DNA of 64,000 bases from Larimichthys crocea (GCF_000972845.2 NC_040029.1:689421-753420), one strand, 5' to 3'; counted from the stretch's first letter, positions 37,230-47,892 are shown. The notes: generated by a model not told the origin, from the letters alone. Translations and numbers: made by a program.

Positions 37230-38323
37230 ACAAAGAGTCAAGAATTTATTTAAAACATCTTTAATTGTGCGGTTATAAAAGTCAAACTGGGTAGAAAAAA
37301 TATTTTTTCAAACATCGAGCTCATTAAGAAGAGAGTGAGTGTTGTACTGTAGGTTGGAAATAAGAGTATGGTCGTTTTTAAAGTGATATTTCATGTGCTT
37401 CCTTTTGCTACACACAGTTACTCTCATGTGTTCTGACCCGATACCGGCTGCTCCAGGTGTCGGCGTGGTGATTATTTCCTCGTCTCCCTCGTCGCGCCGC
37501 TGTGAAACTTTTCCCAACAACTAGGCCGATAGTGTTTGGTTCTGTTTTCAGGTTTGTACTTTTGGGTTTCCAATTTTAGCTGTTTTTCAAAAGGTAAAGA
37601 AAAAGAAGCTGGAACAACAACAACAACAACGGCGCCGGCCCGCCCGAGAGGCAGCGAGTCTGAGGCTCGAGAGAAAGATCACTTTAAAAAACAGGAACAC
37701 AGTGTAACAGCTGAACGCGTGGAAAAGATTTAGCCCTGTAGACAGATACATTTTCATACGTTCCCATATTTTAACAATAAATAAAAATCCTTTTTTTTCT
37801 TCTTTTCATGGGCACAAAACATTTAAATGAAGTCATGGAGTAGTGTAGCAACTTTCTCGTGTACGACCCGGCGTAGTGTAACTCGTCATCGGGGATGAAA
37901 TGTTCCCGACTTTAAAAAACAAAACAAAAAAAAGCACTCAGCTGTGAAAAGCCACTTACAGTGAGACCTCTGTTTACAAGTATATAAATGAATGAAACAT
38001 AATCGTACGGGTCCGATATTCAGTAACAGACGTGTAGAGTTATAACAGATATATTTACATTCTTTGTCAATTAAACACTGATATTAACAATAAAAAATAA
38101 AAGTTTCAGTCTACAGTTGTCGAAGGAGTTCAGCACAAAGAACCCGACAAGTCAGTTCAGGGCGGGTTTGTTCCGTTTCACGCCGAGTTGTGAGCAGGAC
38201 TTCGTTTCCCATGATGCTCCATCAGCTCCCGCAGCGTGTCTGTCTGTCTGTCTGTGTTTGGCGGTGTCTACACACAGCTCGCTTGAGACACACACAAAAA
38301 AAAAAGAAGGAGCCGTGATTGGT
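37230..38323 (-). other. arl13b: arl13b 3' untranslated region (probable)
   Basis: Runs from the stop codon to the first minus-strand AATAAA I see (37250-37245), about 1.1 kb. It contains an AAC repeat near 37617 (plus strand) and no coding signal. The end point is inferred. Confidence 0.55.
37245..37250 (-). terminator. candidate poly(A) signal of arl13b
   Basis: AATAAA on the minus strand (TTTATT on the plus), the first after the arl13b stop, about 1.07 kb downstream. It lies just before the foldback element at 36889-37215. Confidence 0.5.
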
Positions 38324-38400
38324 TTAAAAAATGACGTCGTGAGCGTCGCCGTTAGGCCGCGGCCTGTTCGCGAGAGGCGGGAGAGGCTTCTTGAAAAATT
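38324..38400 (-). CDS. arl13b: arl13b coding exon 10 (C-terminus)
   Basis: Follows acceptor CTCCACAG and encodes [10 protein letters not shown], then [12 protein letters not shown] and TAA. This matches the family's KPLPPLA and RPNSDAHDVI end. It was found only by looking for that tail. Confidence 0.92.
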
Positions 38401-41400
38401 CTGTGGAGCGGGGAGGGAGAAAGAGGTTCGACTACGTCAGTGAACTACATCCATCGAGACCTGGAATAAAAGATGCAAGCAAAGAAGAGAGCAGAAGAGG
38501 AGGAGCATGGGAAATGTAGTGTGAGGAATGGATGCACAGAAAAGCCTTTGAGCCGGTTAAGACGCCGCCACACATTCAGACATGCCTGGAGGAGAGACGA
38601 TGCTGATTAACAGTCGACACACAACCGAGGACAGACAGCAGTCAGTGTTTCCTCCGCTGCGAGACACGCTCACAGACTGAGGAAACACTGATTCACGTTA
38701 GCGAGGAGAAGGCGAATGTGGAAAGAAAGAGGAAGAAATGAAGGCGGTTAACGGCGAGGGATGACCGGCGTCTTTACCAGAATGTCTCGAGTCCCCGAGC
38801 GGCTCTAGTTTTGGCAGCCTAGAAACTTTCGGTGTGGCCCATCCGACTAAAAAAAAAATAAATAAAGAAAACGGACAAACACGAGTCAGCACAGACGTGG
38901 AAAATCCTAAAAAAAAGAAAGAAAGAAGGCTCCGTCTTTGTCGGACGCTCTGGCAGACTCGAGAAGGATTAGCGACAATCGAGATGGCTCCTTCACAATA
39001 AAAGCAGAAATAATGTACAGCAGCTGAGACTGACCTGGAGGAGGTGGAGGGGTGGGGCTCTCCGCCGGCCCGTCCTCCGTCCTCAGCGGGTCCACCCGGT
39101 GCTTCCTCTTCAGGTGGAGCTTCCTCGTCTTCTTCTTGTCCTGCTCGCCCGTCGTTGCTGCAATAAACACAAACGACAAAATATAATAATTCCAGTGAGT
39201 TTTTATGATCTGCCGGGTGTGATTGTTGAAGTTTTTCAAAGCTTTACCGTTGTCCGGCGTTTGTCTCGTGCTGTCTGGCTCTTCGTCGTCCTCGTCCTCG
39301 TCCTCTTCCTCCTGATCGGCGACTCTCTTCGGGCTGTTGGTCCTCTTCTTCTCCTTCTCCCTGTCCTCATTCTGAAAGCCGAACAAAAAGTTAGCTGAGC
39401 TCTTAAAAATATTACAGCTTCATGTGGAAGGCGAGCTCGTGCACCTCAGTGATCACGCTGTTGATCGGCTGGAAGGGGCTGGGCATGTTTTCGTCGTCTG
39501 GCTCGTCCTCCGGGATCGGCCTGCCGTCGCGCTCGGCCTCTTCCCGCTCCTGCCGGTCTCTGTGGACACAGGAAGACGTTAACCTTTCAGAGTAATGACA
39601 CGCCCTCTGATCTGAGGTCAGATTTAATGACAGGGTGCGGTCGTGCTAAGTGTTTTTTGTACTGCTTCTTTTTTTATTGTCACCTCGGAGAAAGAGCGAG
39701 GTTAACTTCGACATTTTGACATTTCTCCTCCTCTCTCCTTCGTCTCCTTACCTCTCCTCTCGTATCCGCCGCACTCTCTCCGCCCTCTCCTTCTTGTCCT
39801 GCTCCTCCTGGGCGCGCTGCTCGGCCGTGTCCTTCTGCACGCGCTCCGTGATGGCCTCGTAGTCTTTGGCGATGTTGTTGAGGAGCCACTTCAGGCCCTT
39901 CTTGATGGACTTGTCCACCTTTTTTCCGTAGCCGAGGACGGCAGAGCACGGCTCCTGTGTCGAGAGATCAGATGTTACGACGTGATGATGACGGGGAGTG
40001 GACTGGCTCTTTGTCTATATTTGGTGAAACGCCCTTAACGTCACACAGCAGGTGCACAGACACTTACGATCTGACAGAGGCACTTGTTCTCGTTGACAAG
40101 CTTCTCTAACGACAGGTTCTCGATGATGTCGGCTTCAGCCAGCGCTCCCTCCTGGTCCTGTTTGTTGGCGAGCCTGAAAGCAGAGACGAGTGGAGAGAAA
40201 TTAGAAAAAGACGAGAGCTCCCGGCACCAGGAGGGAAGATAAAGTAGCTTATCTAACTCTGCGTGTGGTTATAGTGTGGAAATGTGTCTCCGCTCTGATT
40301 GTGGACTGTTGATTAGAACGCTCTGCATACCTGGAAAAATACTTTGTGTCCTGATTACAGATGAAGGAATCAAGCTGCAGCGCACGCAATCATCAACAAA
40401 CTGGACTCGGAAAAAAATGAGAAGTTTCCACTCACACGAGCACGGGTTTCCCCGCGATGCGCGGGTGCTGCAGCACCTCGGCCATCGTCTCCCGCGTCTC
40501 CTGGATCCTCTGGACGTCGCTCGAGTCGACCACGAACACGACGCCGTGCGACTCCGAGTAGTAGTTCTTCCAGATGCCGCGGATCCTCTTGCCGCCGCCG
40601 AGGTCGAAGATGGTCACCTCGAACTTGCCCTGCTTCAGGTCGACCTTGGAGAAACCGACGGTGGGAGCCACGTCCTCAGGATTGTCTGAGAGAAGACAGG
40701 ACAATGTGCTCAAGGAGCTCAACGTTTCTATTATTTAAATCATTAACTCAAACAGTCCGAACCTCCTTGGATTCCTCGTACTGTGGCCGTCTTCCCGGCG
40801 TTATCAAGCCCCACCATCACCAGAGTCACCTTCCTGTTGGGGGAGACAACAAATATGAAGCACACATGTGCACGGAAATCAACCACCTGATGCCGCCTGT
40901 GAACGTGTGGAGCTGGCATTAGCTCCTGTGACGCATTCGGAGGCTCAGATAAGCCAATAAATAATCTGAATGAACGCAATCAGAGATCTGCAGAGTGAGT
41001 CAGCAAACACGGAGACGCAGGGCGGCTATTGTGATGATGTCTTCTGTGTTTCTTTAGTCATTTTTCACCAAACACACACGCTGATATCGGTCTAAGTCGC
41101 TGAACGCGTCTTATCTCTGACAGCAGCACACTCGTGTGTCCCTGCTCGCACACACCTGGGCTGAGAGAGCAACAAGTGTCAATAATGCAAACAAAGTTCT
41201 GCAAAACCTGCAACATATCAGGAGCGTCATCACAGCTTTGTGTTATCTTGCAGTAAACAACAAACTGAATCCAGCAGCTGAATCGTCTCCGTCTCCTGGA
41301 CGCACACTTAACTTTGGAACTTGCGCCGAAAAGACATCAACCGTACTATCCATCGAACCGTCCTCTGGAGCCAGCTGGCCTTCATCGAGGAAGCCGCTTG

Positions 41401-42941
41401 ATGCAAACAAATAATTAAAAACAAGGCGAGGAAGCGTCCAGCGTCCGCCCGCTGTGAGTCAACCCATCACCCTCCGTCCTCGCTGCTCCTCATGACGAGA
41501 GAAAGACAGCAGCTGAACGGAGCAGGCTGGGATTAGGTGAAGGATTTCTGACTAAGTCCAAAGGATCAGGTGCCTCGCGGGCACCACGTGGGCTCAGCGC
41601 TCACGGTTACATTTTGCTGGTCCTGCTGCTGCGTCACACTCGGGAGTGTTTTACACACTGTGTGTGTGCGGCTTTGAGACGTTAAGATCACAGTTCAGCT
41701 TCTGTTGTTTTTCACTTCTCAGCCACATATTTATTTACTTATGAGTGCAACAATAAGATAAAGTCAAGTTTATTGACCCCACACCGGGGAAATTTGTGAG
41801 TAATTTCATCAGCTCCATGTCACCGTTGTCTCGTGAACTTGTGCCAAGCTTCAAAACCAAACCGAAGTCATCACATCGTGGAGCATCGATCATATAATCT
41901 CAGCAAAGACACCAGGGGCTCGACGTGGAGTTGGCACTCCGGCTGAGGAGCTCAACTTGTCCTGTTGATCTGTAAAAATGGTTATGTTGGTAATAATAAT
42001 AATAAACAAGCAGTTGCTGAGCTGTGATATCAGCGACGTACGACCGGGGTAACGGTCACGCTGGCTGACGTTAGAAAGAAACCTGTATTATGTGATCTGA
42101 CACATGTTTTGTTTTTGTTTTTTTACATACAAAAGAAAAAATAGTGGAAAAACTTCAAAACATTTTCTATAATTTTAAAATGTTATGGTCTAAAATTAAC
42201 GTTGCCAAAAGCGCCGACTGTACCAAATGCGATACAAAAAAATATCTCATAAACAACATGATTTGTGGATTTTGTTATAAAGAGTTAATAAACATCTCAG
42301 TTTTAAAAAAATCTGAATTTTCTGGCTATTTTTTTGATGGGTCAGATCTTACAGGGATAGCTAGATAGATCCAAATAAGTCAGGCACGGTATTGGTTGAA
42401 GATACCAAGTCCAAGTCCATACCAAGTCTTCACATATCATCGTATAAGTTAATTATAATAACCCAAAAGTCAAAAACTGACCTGACAACAAACATAAATT
42501 CATTCAGATAGATAGATAGATAGATAGATTCAGCGTATCACAGCATTACATCATTTTTATTATTATAATCACTTACAATGACATATTAAACACTATACAG
42601 TCTTTTTCAGGGTTATGCCTAGTCAGGCACAGCACTGGTTGAAGATACCAAGTCCAAGTCCATACAAAGTCTTCACATATCTATTGTACAAGTTAATTAT
42701 AATAACTCAAAAGTCAAAAACTGACCTGACAACAGACATAAACTCATTAGTAACTTCAGATTTTTTGGTTTACATGTGTGATAAACACCAGATTAAACCT
42801 TTTCCACACTCTCAACCTGTTTTTATCTATATTTTGTAAATCATGGAGCAGTACAGACACAGGTAGACTCAGGTAGACTCACCTTGCGGGCTCTCTCCAG
42901 CGCTTCAGCCAGTTGCAGCAGTTCGCCATCAGGCTGAACAT
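38324..42941 (-). CDS. arl13b: ADP-ribosylation factor-like 13b, ciliary GTPase (10 coding exons)
   Basis: Joining ten minus-strand exons (42941-42883, 40833-40763, 40685-40436, 40173-40068, 39954-39752, 39559-39445, 39371-39248, 39157-39035, 38846-38778, 38400-38324) keeps phase throughout and gives 398 residues, close to vertebrate ARL13B (about 400-430). Visible features: Cys8-Cys9 near the start (palmitoylation pair), P-loop GLDNAGKT at 28-35, switch I PTVGF at 51-55, the family's unusual G3 box DLGGG at 71-75 where other Arfs have a Gln, Arg79 (altered in human Joubert syndrome), LANKQD at 128-133, a charged coiled coil around 195-235, an acidic run near 285-300, the ciliary targeting motif RVDP at 330-333, a Pro-rich stretch at 346-350 and a conserved C-terminus DAHDVI. 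Known role: ciliary-membrane protein and GEF for ARL3, needed for cilium structure and Hedgehog signalling. The exon structure is inferred, not checked against transcripts. Confidence 0.96.
38778..38846 (-). CDS. arl13b: arl13b coding exon 9
   Basis: Encodes [19 protein letters not shown], near identical to the family. The open frame runs on to a TAA at 38698, but the donor TCTG|GTAAAG at 38777-38776 joins in phase to exon 10, which restores the conserved tail. The splice is therefore preferred to read-through. Confidence 0.92.
39035..39157 (-). CDS. arl13b: arl13b coding exon 8 (RVxP motif, Pro-rich)
   Basis: Encodes a basic stretch, the ciliary targeting motif RVDP and SPTPPPPP. Acceptor ATTGCAG, donor CCAG|GTCAGT. 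Confidence 0.96.
39248..39371 (-). CDS. arl13b: arl13b coding exon 7 (acidic segment)
   Basis: Starts [10 protein letters not shown] after acceptor CTTTCAG and contains a run of Glu and Asp. The donor AACG|GTAAAG leaves one base. The acidic run is low complexity and likely to vary between species. Confidence 0.93.
39445..39559 (-). CDS. arl13b: arl13b coding exon 6
   Basis: Encodes the end of the coiled coil and the segment [14 protein letters not shown], matching the conserved NPFQPIASVI region of ARL13B. The donor GAG|GTGCAC is weak, but the exon end agrees with family homology on both sides. Confidence 0.93.
39752..39954 (-). CDS. arl13b: arl13b coding exon 5 (end of G domain, coiled coil)
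   Basis: Starts [10 protein letters not shown] (G5 region), then a Lys-rich helix and a Glu/Arg/Gln-rich coiled coil ending RIREER. Acceptor CGACACAG, donor AG|GTAAGG. Confidence 0.96.
40068..40173 (-). CDS. arl13b: arl13b coding exon 4 (G4 box)
   Basis: Encodes LANKQD and the following helix up to CLCQI. Acceptor CTTTCAG, donor ATC|GTAAGT; ends exactly on a codon boundary (162 codons so far). Confidence 0.96.
40436..40685 (-). CDS. arl13b: arl13b coding exon 3 (switch I and II)
   Basis: Encodes [11 protein letters not shown] through the DLGGG box and the strand ending KPVL. Acceptor CTCTCAG, donor GTGAGT. This is the most strongly conserved exon of the gene. Confidence 0.97.
40763..40833 (-). 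CDS. arl13b: arl13b coding exon 2 (P-loop)
   Basis: Follows an acceptor CAACAG and encodes residues 20-43 including GLDNAGKT. The donor GGAG|GTTCGG leaves one base that joins the next exon to give Asp44. Confidence 0.94.
41748..41805 (+). repeat. short retroelement-tail-like fragment
   Basis: AAGTTTATTGACCCC followed by GGGGAAATTTG resembles the TTTATTGATCCC...GGGAAATT tail of a common fish retroelement, from memory. It lies upstream of arl13b exon 2, inside intron 1. Confidence 0.35.
42378..42740 (+). repeat. direct duplication in arl13b intron 1 with a GATA tract
   Basis: About 120 bp (GTTGAAGATACCAAGTCCAA ... AAAGTCAAAAACTGACCTGA) occurs at 42391-42505 and again at 42632-42745. A (GATA)n tract at 42507-42529 lies just after the first copy. 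Confidence 0.85.
42883..42941 (-). CDS. arl13b: arl13b coding exon 1
   Basis: Encodes residues 1-19 plus two bases of codon 20. The start ATG (42941-42939) opens MFSLMANCC, matching the family N-terminus. The donor is AAG|GTGAGT. Confidence 0.95.
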
Positions 42942-43440
42942 CTCAGGTCAGAGTCCAGGTGACTGCTGGTCAACGAGCCAGCCTCTCTGACTCTGAATGA
43001 AGCTACATACCGAGCTGACTTAAGGCAGCATTAACGCGTCCAGCCTTTAAGTATAGGTGTTATATCGCGTTATATCGCGTTATATCGCGCTATGTCGCGT
43101 TATGTCGCGTTATGTCAGACACATTTTCCCGTTACCTAAGCTTTAGCTGGAGCTAACGGAGCTAGCGGTAACTTGTTATTAACTCGTTTTTAATCAGACC
43201 GACCGAGTCTGTAACCGATCAAAACAAAGCTGTGCTCACCCGTGAACCGACGCGGATTTTTACCACACAGCCGAATGAAGCCACTGTGTTTTATTTTGTT
43301 TGTTTTTTAAAACACACGACGCGTTAAAGCTACTTAGCGTTAGCCGCTTTAAAGCTGCCTGCTTTTGTTTACGCCGTCTCTGCTGCTGCTAGGCTGCAGA
43401 CGTGATGGCGTCATCGCCCGCGCTCGACCAATCAGCGTCG
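42942..43440 (-). promoter_or_regulatory. arl13b promoter and 5' UTR region
   Basis: GC- and CpG-rich DNA upstream of the arl13b start. A minus-strand donor-like GGTGAGC at 43241-43235 suggests a non-coding first exon starting near 43400 and spliced into the coding exon. CCAAT at 43428-43432 and a CRE-like core TGACGCCA (minus strand) near 43405-43415 fit a TATA-less promoter. The exact start of transcription is unknown. Confidence 0.5.
43060..43116. repeat. 10-bp tandem repeat containing CGCG
   Basis: Nearly six units of TTATATCGCG / TTATGTCGCG in the presumed 5' UTR or first intron of arl13b. The last unit lacks CGCG. Units differ only by A/G and T/C changes. Confidence 0.9.
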
Positions 43441-43521
43441 GCCCAGGGGTGGACGCTATAAGAACAGCGCCTCCTGTTGAGAACAGCGCCCCCTGTGGAC
43501 AGTTACATGAACTACAGCTGT

Positions 43522-43590
<69 letters not shown>
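43522..43590 (+). repeat. (GATA)17 microsatellite
   Basis: An uninterrupted GATA tract of about 69 bp, roughly 100 bp beyond the presumed arl13b promoter. Confidence 0.95.
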
Positions 43591-45039
43591 CCATACGTAA
43601 AATTAACCTGACCTAACCTAAATTTGATTATGTACAGAGGAATTAAGTTAACCTGTGCTAAACGTCTATACAAAAACTATATTAAAAAAAATAGAAAGTG
43701 ACTGTAGAACTAAAAATGTTTTATACAAATAGAAACATATATAAAAAAATAGAAAATGCATAGTACAGATAAACTTCTTCATTGGCTATATATTAAAAAA
43801 TGTAAAACAAAGCCAAAATCCTCAATAAAAGTTCATATTAAACAATTTACCTCAGTGTAACTGGATGAGAGACAAAGGGAAGGGTTTCTTCTTTAAACCT
43901 CCTTCAGCTATATGAAGAGAAAGAGGAGGAAGAAGTCAGACTGGGGTTTATTAAAAATAAACCATCATAAAAAACTTATGTTGTTGTCTGGTCCTAACCT
44001 GGCACAAAATCTCTTTTCTAGAAGAGAAAGTACTTTAATTCTGTACAGCTAAAGGTAAAAACAACCCACTGGTTGCAAAAAAAATGAGAGTGAATAATGA
44101 GTGATTCATAATGTATTATTTCACTCCCTTAATTATCCTTTAAATTTAATTTCTAACTGGATCTGACCACCAATAAAGCTGTTTATTAAAAAACAATCGC
44201 TCTTATTGCTTCACCAGAATCAGTGACAGTGCACTCGACGTTTGTTGAACAGAGTCTGCGGGCTGTTTTTTTTTTTCATTATACTGAGGTGTCAAGTGTC
44301 TGTTAAGGCTAAGATGGAGGCAGTTTCATTCCAGAGCAGAGTTATTGCCCCAGCTGATCTCACCGGTGAGCGTGCTGTCAGATGAAGAATGTTTGTCTTT
44401 AACCGACTCTGTCAGAGGAAACATTATCTCCTCTCGAGGCGACTTCAACTTAATTTTTATGAGATCTGCCGTGTTCATAATGCCACAGTAATAATCTTTA
44501 TTTGTTTACTGGGGTCCAGTGTGGGAGCTGAAATTGGTGGTCGTGGTATGGGCATTAACTTTTCCTTTTGGCTCCAATTTGTCCAAATATTAAAGAGGTG
44601 CTGAACTCAGCGTAATTCTTTCCTCTGGTATGACAATATTATTATTGCACGGCCTTGTTATATGTCTGTTGTGTTAAGTGGTTTTTAATGGAGCCTGATA
44701 ATTATAGATGATTTATTATTGAATATTGGTTTGTTTTCTTCCCTGACGAACTAATTAACCCTAGAAGTATCTTGACAAGTAGTTTTTATACTAATTATCT
44801 ATCAGCTGTTTGGAACATATATAGGTGATTATTATCTTGTTGAATTATTAATATTATTTGATTGTTTTCTTCTTGGCCTGGGAAACACTCACTCTCAGAA
44901 TCACTTTTATTGACCACGTATGTGTACAAATACAACAACTACTACTACTGAGGTTGTAGTTTGCTGTAGTGTTAAACTGGACTGCATTATAGTGACAGGC
45001 CTTTCTAATATTATGGCCCTCTCATGTATGTAAATGATG
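43591..45039. other. no gene seen
   Basis: AT-rich intergenic DNA. TCAGAATCACTTTTATTGAC (44896-44915) resembles the tail of a fish retroelement, from memory. Confidence 0.5.
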
Positions 45040-45282
45040 TGGTGCCAAAATATTAGAAACAGTCCAGTCCAAAGTTGAATTTATGGTTGTATTTGATTGT
45101 ACATTACAGTGTTTCTGATGAAGTGTTTATTTATAATATATTATAAATAACATAACATCTAACAAAGAAACAAACATTTTCTTCAATAAACAATCAAATA
45201 AATTACTAGACTACTAGCATCAAAATAAGTACCAACAAATACCAAAAAACTTACTTACCTACCTTTCTACCTACCTACCCTC
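45040..45282 (+). repeat. gap-flanking duplicate, left copy
   Basis: TGGTGCCAAAATATTAGAAA and the next 220 bp match 45703-45945 with only about three differences. Confidence 0.95.
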
Positions 45283-45599
45283 CTATCCATCTACCTACCT
45301 ACTTACCTACATACCAACCTAACTACCTACTTACCTACCTACCCCCCTATCCATCTACCTACCTACTTACCTACATACCAACCTAACTACCTACTTACCT
45401 ACCTACCCCCCTATCCATCTACCTACCTACTTACCTACATACCAACCTAACTACCTACTTACCTACCTACCCCCCTATCCATCTACCTACCTACTTACCT
45501 ACATACCAACCTAACTACCTACCTACCTACCTACCCTCCTATCCATCTACCTACCTACTTACCTACATACCAACCTAACTACCTACTTACCTACCTACC
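45283..45599 (+). repeat. CCTA satellite with 64-bp higher-order unit
   Basis: CTATCCATCTACC recurs at 45283, 45347, 45411, 45475 and 45539, exactly 64 bp apart. Each unit is sixteen degenerate tetranucleotides (CCTA with TTAC, CATA, CCAA variants). Confidence 0.95.
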
Positions 45600-45702
45600 N
45601 NNNNNNNNNNNNNNNNNNNNNNNNNNNNNNNNNNNNNNNNNNNNNNNNNNNNNNNNNNNNNNNNNNNNNNNNNNNNNNNNNNNNNNNNNNNNNNNNNNNN
45701 NN
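45600..45702. other. assembly gap (103 N)
   Basis: Run of Ns inside the CCTA satellite; the true length of the array is unknown. Confidence 1.
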
Positions 45703-45945
45703 TGGTGCCAAAATATTAGAAACAGTCCAGTCCAAAGTTGAATTTATGGTTGTATTTGATTGTACATTACAGTGTTTCTGATGAAGTGTTTATTTATAAT
45801 ATATTATAAATAACATAACACCTAACAAAGAAACAAACATTTTCTTCAATAAACAATCAAATAAATTACTAGATTACTAGCATCAAAATAAGTACCAACA
45901 AATACCAAAAAACGTACTTACCTACCTTTCTACCTACCTACCCTC
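45703..45945 (+). repeat. gap-flanking duplicate, right copy
   Basis: Starts at the first base after the Ns and repeats 45040-45282, with C for T at CATAACACC, T for C at ACTAGATTAC and G for T at AAACGTAC. Confidence 0.95.
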
Positions 45946-46450
45946 CTATCCATCTACCTACCTACTTACCAACCTCACTACCTACCTACCTACCTACCCT
46001 CTTATCCATCTACCTACCTACTTACCTACATACCAACCTAACTACCTACTTACCTACCTACCTACCTACCTACCTACCTACCTACCTACCTACCTACCCT
46101 CCTACCTTCCTATTCATCTACCTACCTACTTACCTACCTACCTACCCTACTATCCATCTACCTATCTTCCTACCTACCTACCCATCTACATACCCTCCTA
46201 TCCATCTACCTACCTACCTACCTACCCACCTAACGTCTCTCCCACCCATCTACCTACCTACCCTCCTATCCATCTACCTATCTTCCTACCTACCTACCTA
46301 CCTACCTACCTACCTACCTACCTACCTACCTACCCTCCTATCGATCTTCCTACCTACCCTCCTATCCATCTACCTACCTACCTACCTACCTACCTACCTA
46401 CCCATCTATGGTATCTTCCTTCCTACCCATCTACTGTACCTATCTACCTC
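45915..46450 (+). repeat. CCTA satellite, right part
   Basis: Degenerate CCTA repeats continue, now with long pure (CCTA)n stretches (46037-46096, 46286-46333) and without a clean 64-bp period. Confidence 0.9.
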
Positions 46451-46619
46451 ATGTCTTTCTCATGTTAAAATGGCTGCTGTAAAAAGATCTGTTACCCACA
46501 ATGACCCATGATATTATTGCACCTCCAAAAATGAGTCAATCGAAGGATAAACGTGTATAAAATACTCAAAGTACACGCAGGTCAAACTTGTACCTGAGTA
46601 AAGTCTGACGTCACTTCTT

Positions 46620-46756
46620 CGTCTCTTTGGCGCCATCTGTCTGATTTCCAACAGCTCGTCTGAGGCTTCAACGCGCATGCGCAGAGCTCCTGGCTCTGAA
46701 TCTGGTTTTGCTCGTCTTCAATGAAAGTACGATCCGTCCTCTGTGCTGCATCCCAG
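46620..46756 (+). promoter_or_regulatory. ggact promoter and non-coding first exon
   Basis: A perfect NRF1-type palindrome GCGCATGCGC lies at 46673-46682 and a YY1-like CGCCATCTG just upstream. A probable non-coding exon follows, ending at donor CCCAG|GTGAGA (46756). It would splice to 47398, 24 bases before the ATG, over an intron of about 640 bp. This resembles a housekeeping promoter. Inferred without transcripts. Confidence 0.6.
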
Positions 46757-47421
46757 GTGAGACTTACCTCATTTACCGGCATTTTAAGGTGCTTTTTATC
46801 GGAGAGGCGACGTCTGTTTTCTCGCTGCAGCTGTCTGTCAGCCACAAACGTCATTTTGCCACTTGCAGGGATTGCATAAAGCTATCAGCAGCTACTTTGT
46901 ACTCGAGTATTTTGTATTTTATGTGACTTTATGGTGACATATAAACTCTTCACGCCATCAATTCTGCACAAATACGCTCCGACGATTTAGATTAAGCAAC
47001 GCTGTTACCATGCACATACCTACCTGAGCGACTCTAATAGCCTGAGGTGTTACAGATCATCACATACAGTCAATTAATTATTGACCTGATGCAATAACAA
47101 AGTCCAGAGCCGGTCTTAAAGGTCGCAGAGACTCTTCTGCATCTTAAAACACTCAATCTGGTTTAAGTTTGCATGCATGCCCATTGTCCTAAAGTCATCT
47201 CCTGATAGATTATTACTTTATTATTGTAATATAATCCCCTGCAGTCAAATTAGTCAAGAAAAGCAAGATTGTGGACGCTGCAGAAGCCCCCAGACCTCCA
47301 TGTTCGGTCACATTTTAGTGTCTTTCAGCATTCTCCTGCTGTCTTTTATTGTGAAAGACTGTGCCGTCAACTCGTCTTTCTTTGTTTTGTCTTCAAGGTG
47401 TGTCTGCCGTCCCTCGCCCAC

Positions 47422-47892
47422 ATGACTCACGTCTTCGTCTACGGCACCCTGAAGAAAGGGCAGCCCAACTACTACCGCATGTTCGACAGCGCCAACGGCA
47501 AGGCGGAGTTCCTCGCCTCGGCTTGCACCACCCAGAAGTACCCGCTGGTGATTGCCAACAAGTACAACATCCCCTTCCTCCTCAACATCCCTGGCCAGGG
47601 TCGCAGAGTCCAGGGCGAGATCTACAAGGTGGATGACCCGATGCTGAAATTCCTGGACGCCTTCGAAGGGGTTCCCACCATGTATCAGCGGACTCTGGTC
47701 GAGCTGGAGGTGAAGGAGTGGGTCGGAGATGCAGGCGGAGAGAAGAAGCCGGCAGCGGGCAGCAAAGTAGAGGCGTTTGTGTACAGCACGACCACGTATG
47801 AGCCAGAATGGCCGTCGCTGCCCAACTACGAGAGCTATGACTCGTATGGAGATCACGGGCTTCAATATGTGACCAGAGAAGGACGAGACTGA
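47422..47892 (+). CDS. ggact: gamma-glutamylaminecyclotransferase
   Basis: A single coding exon of 156 residues, the usual length for GGACT (about 150). It opens MTHVFVYGTLKKGQPNYY, with the family's YGTLK.GQPN substrate loop at 7-16. Glu82 in the segment LDAFEG sits at the catalytic position of human GGACT, followed by YQRT at 88-91 and YESYDSYGDHGL at 136-147. The enzyme releases lysine and 5-oxoproline from gamma-glutamyl-epsilon-lysine, the remnant of transglutaminase crosslinks, and acts in the cytosol. The start is the ATG aligned with the family; an in-frame extension upstream to 47269 is intron plus UTR, because an acceptor (TCTTCAAG) ends at 47397. Teleosts often carry several ggact paralogues; which one this is cannot be told. 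Confidence 0.96.
   Translation: MTHVFVYGTLKKGQPNYYRMFDSANGKAEFLASACTTQKYPLVIANKYNIPFLLNIPGQGRRVQGEIYKVDDPMLKFLDAFEGVPTMYQRTLVELEVKEWVGDAGGEKKPAAGSKVEAFVYSTTTYEPEWPSLPNYESYDSYGDHGLQYVTREGRD

Noticed and set aside
38698..38777. Read-through end of arl13b exon 9
   Set aside because: The tail is unlike any ARL13B, and a phase-matched splice gives the conserved end.
43349..43594. Minus-strand frame with repeated IYLS
   Set aside because: Simple translation of the GATA microsatellite.
47269..47421. N-terminal extension of ggact
   Set aside because: The in-frame stretch is rich in hydrophobic chance codons, has a splice acceptor at 47397 and has no counterpart in the family.
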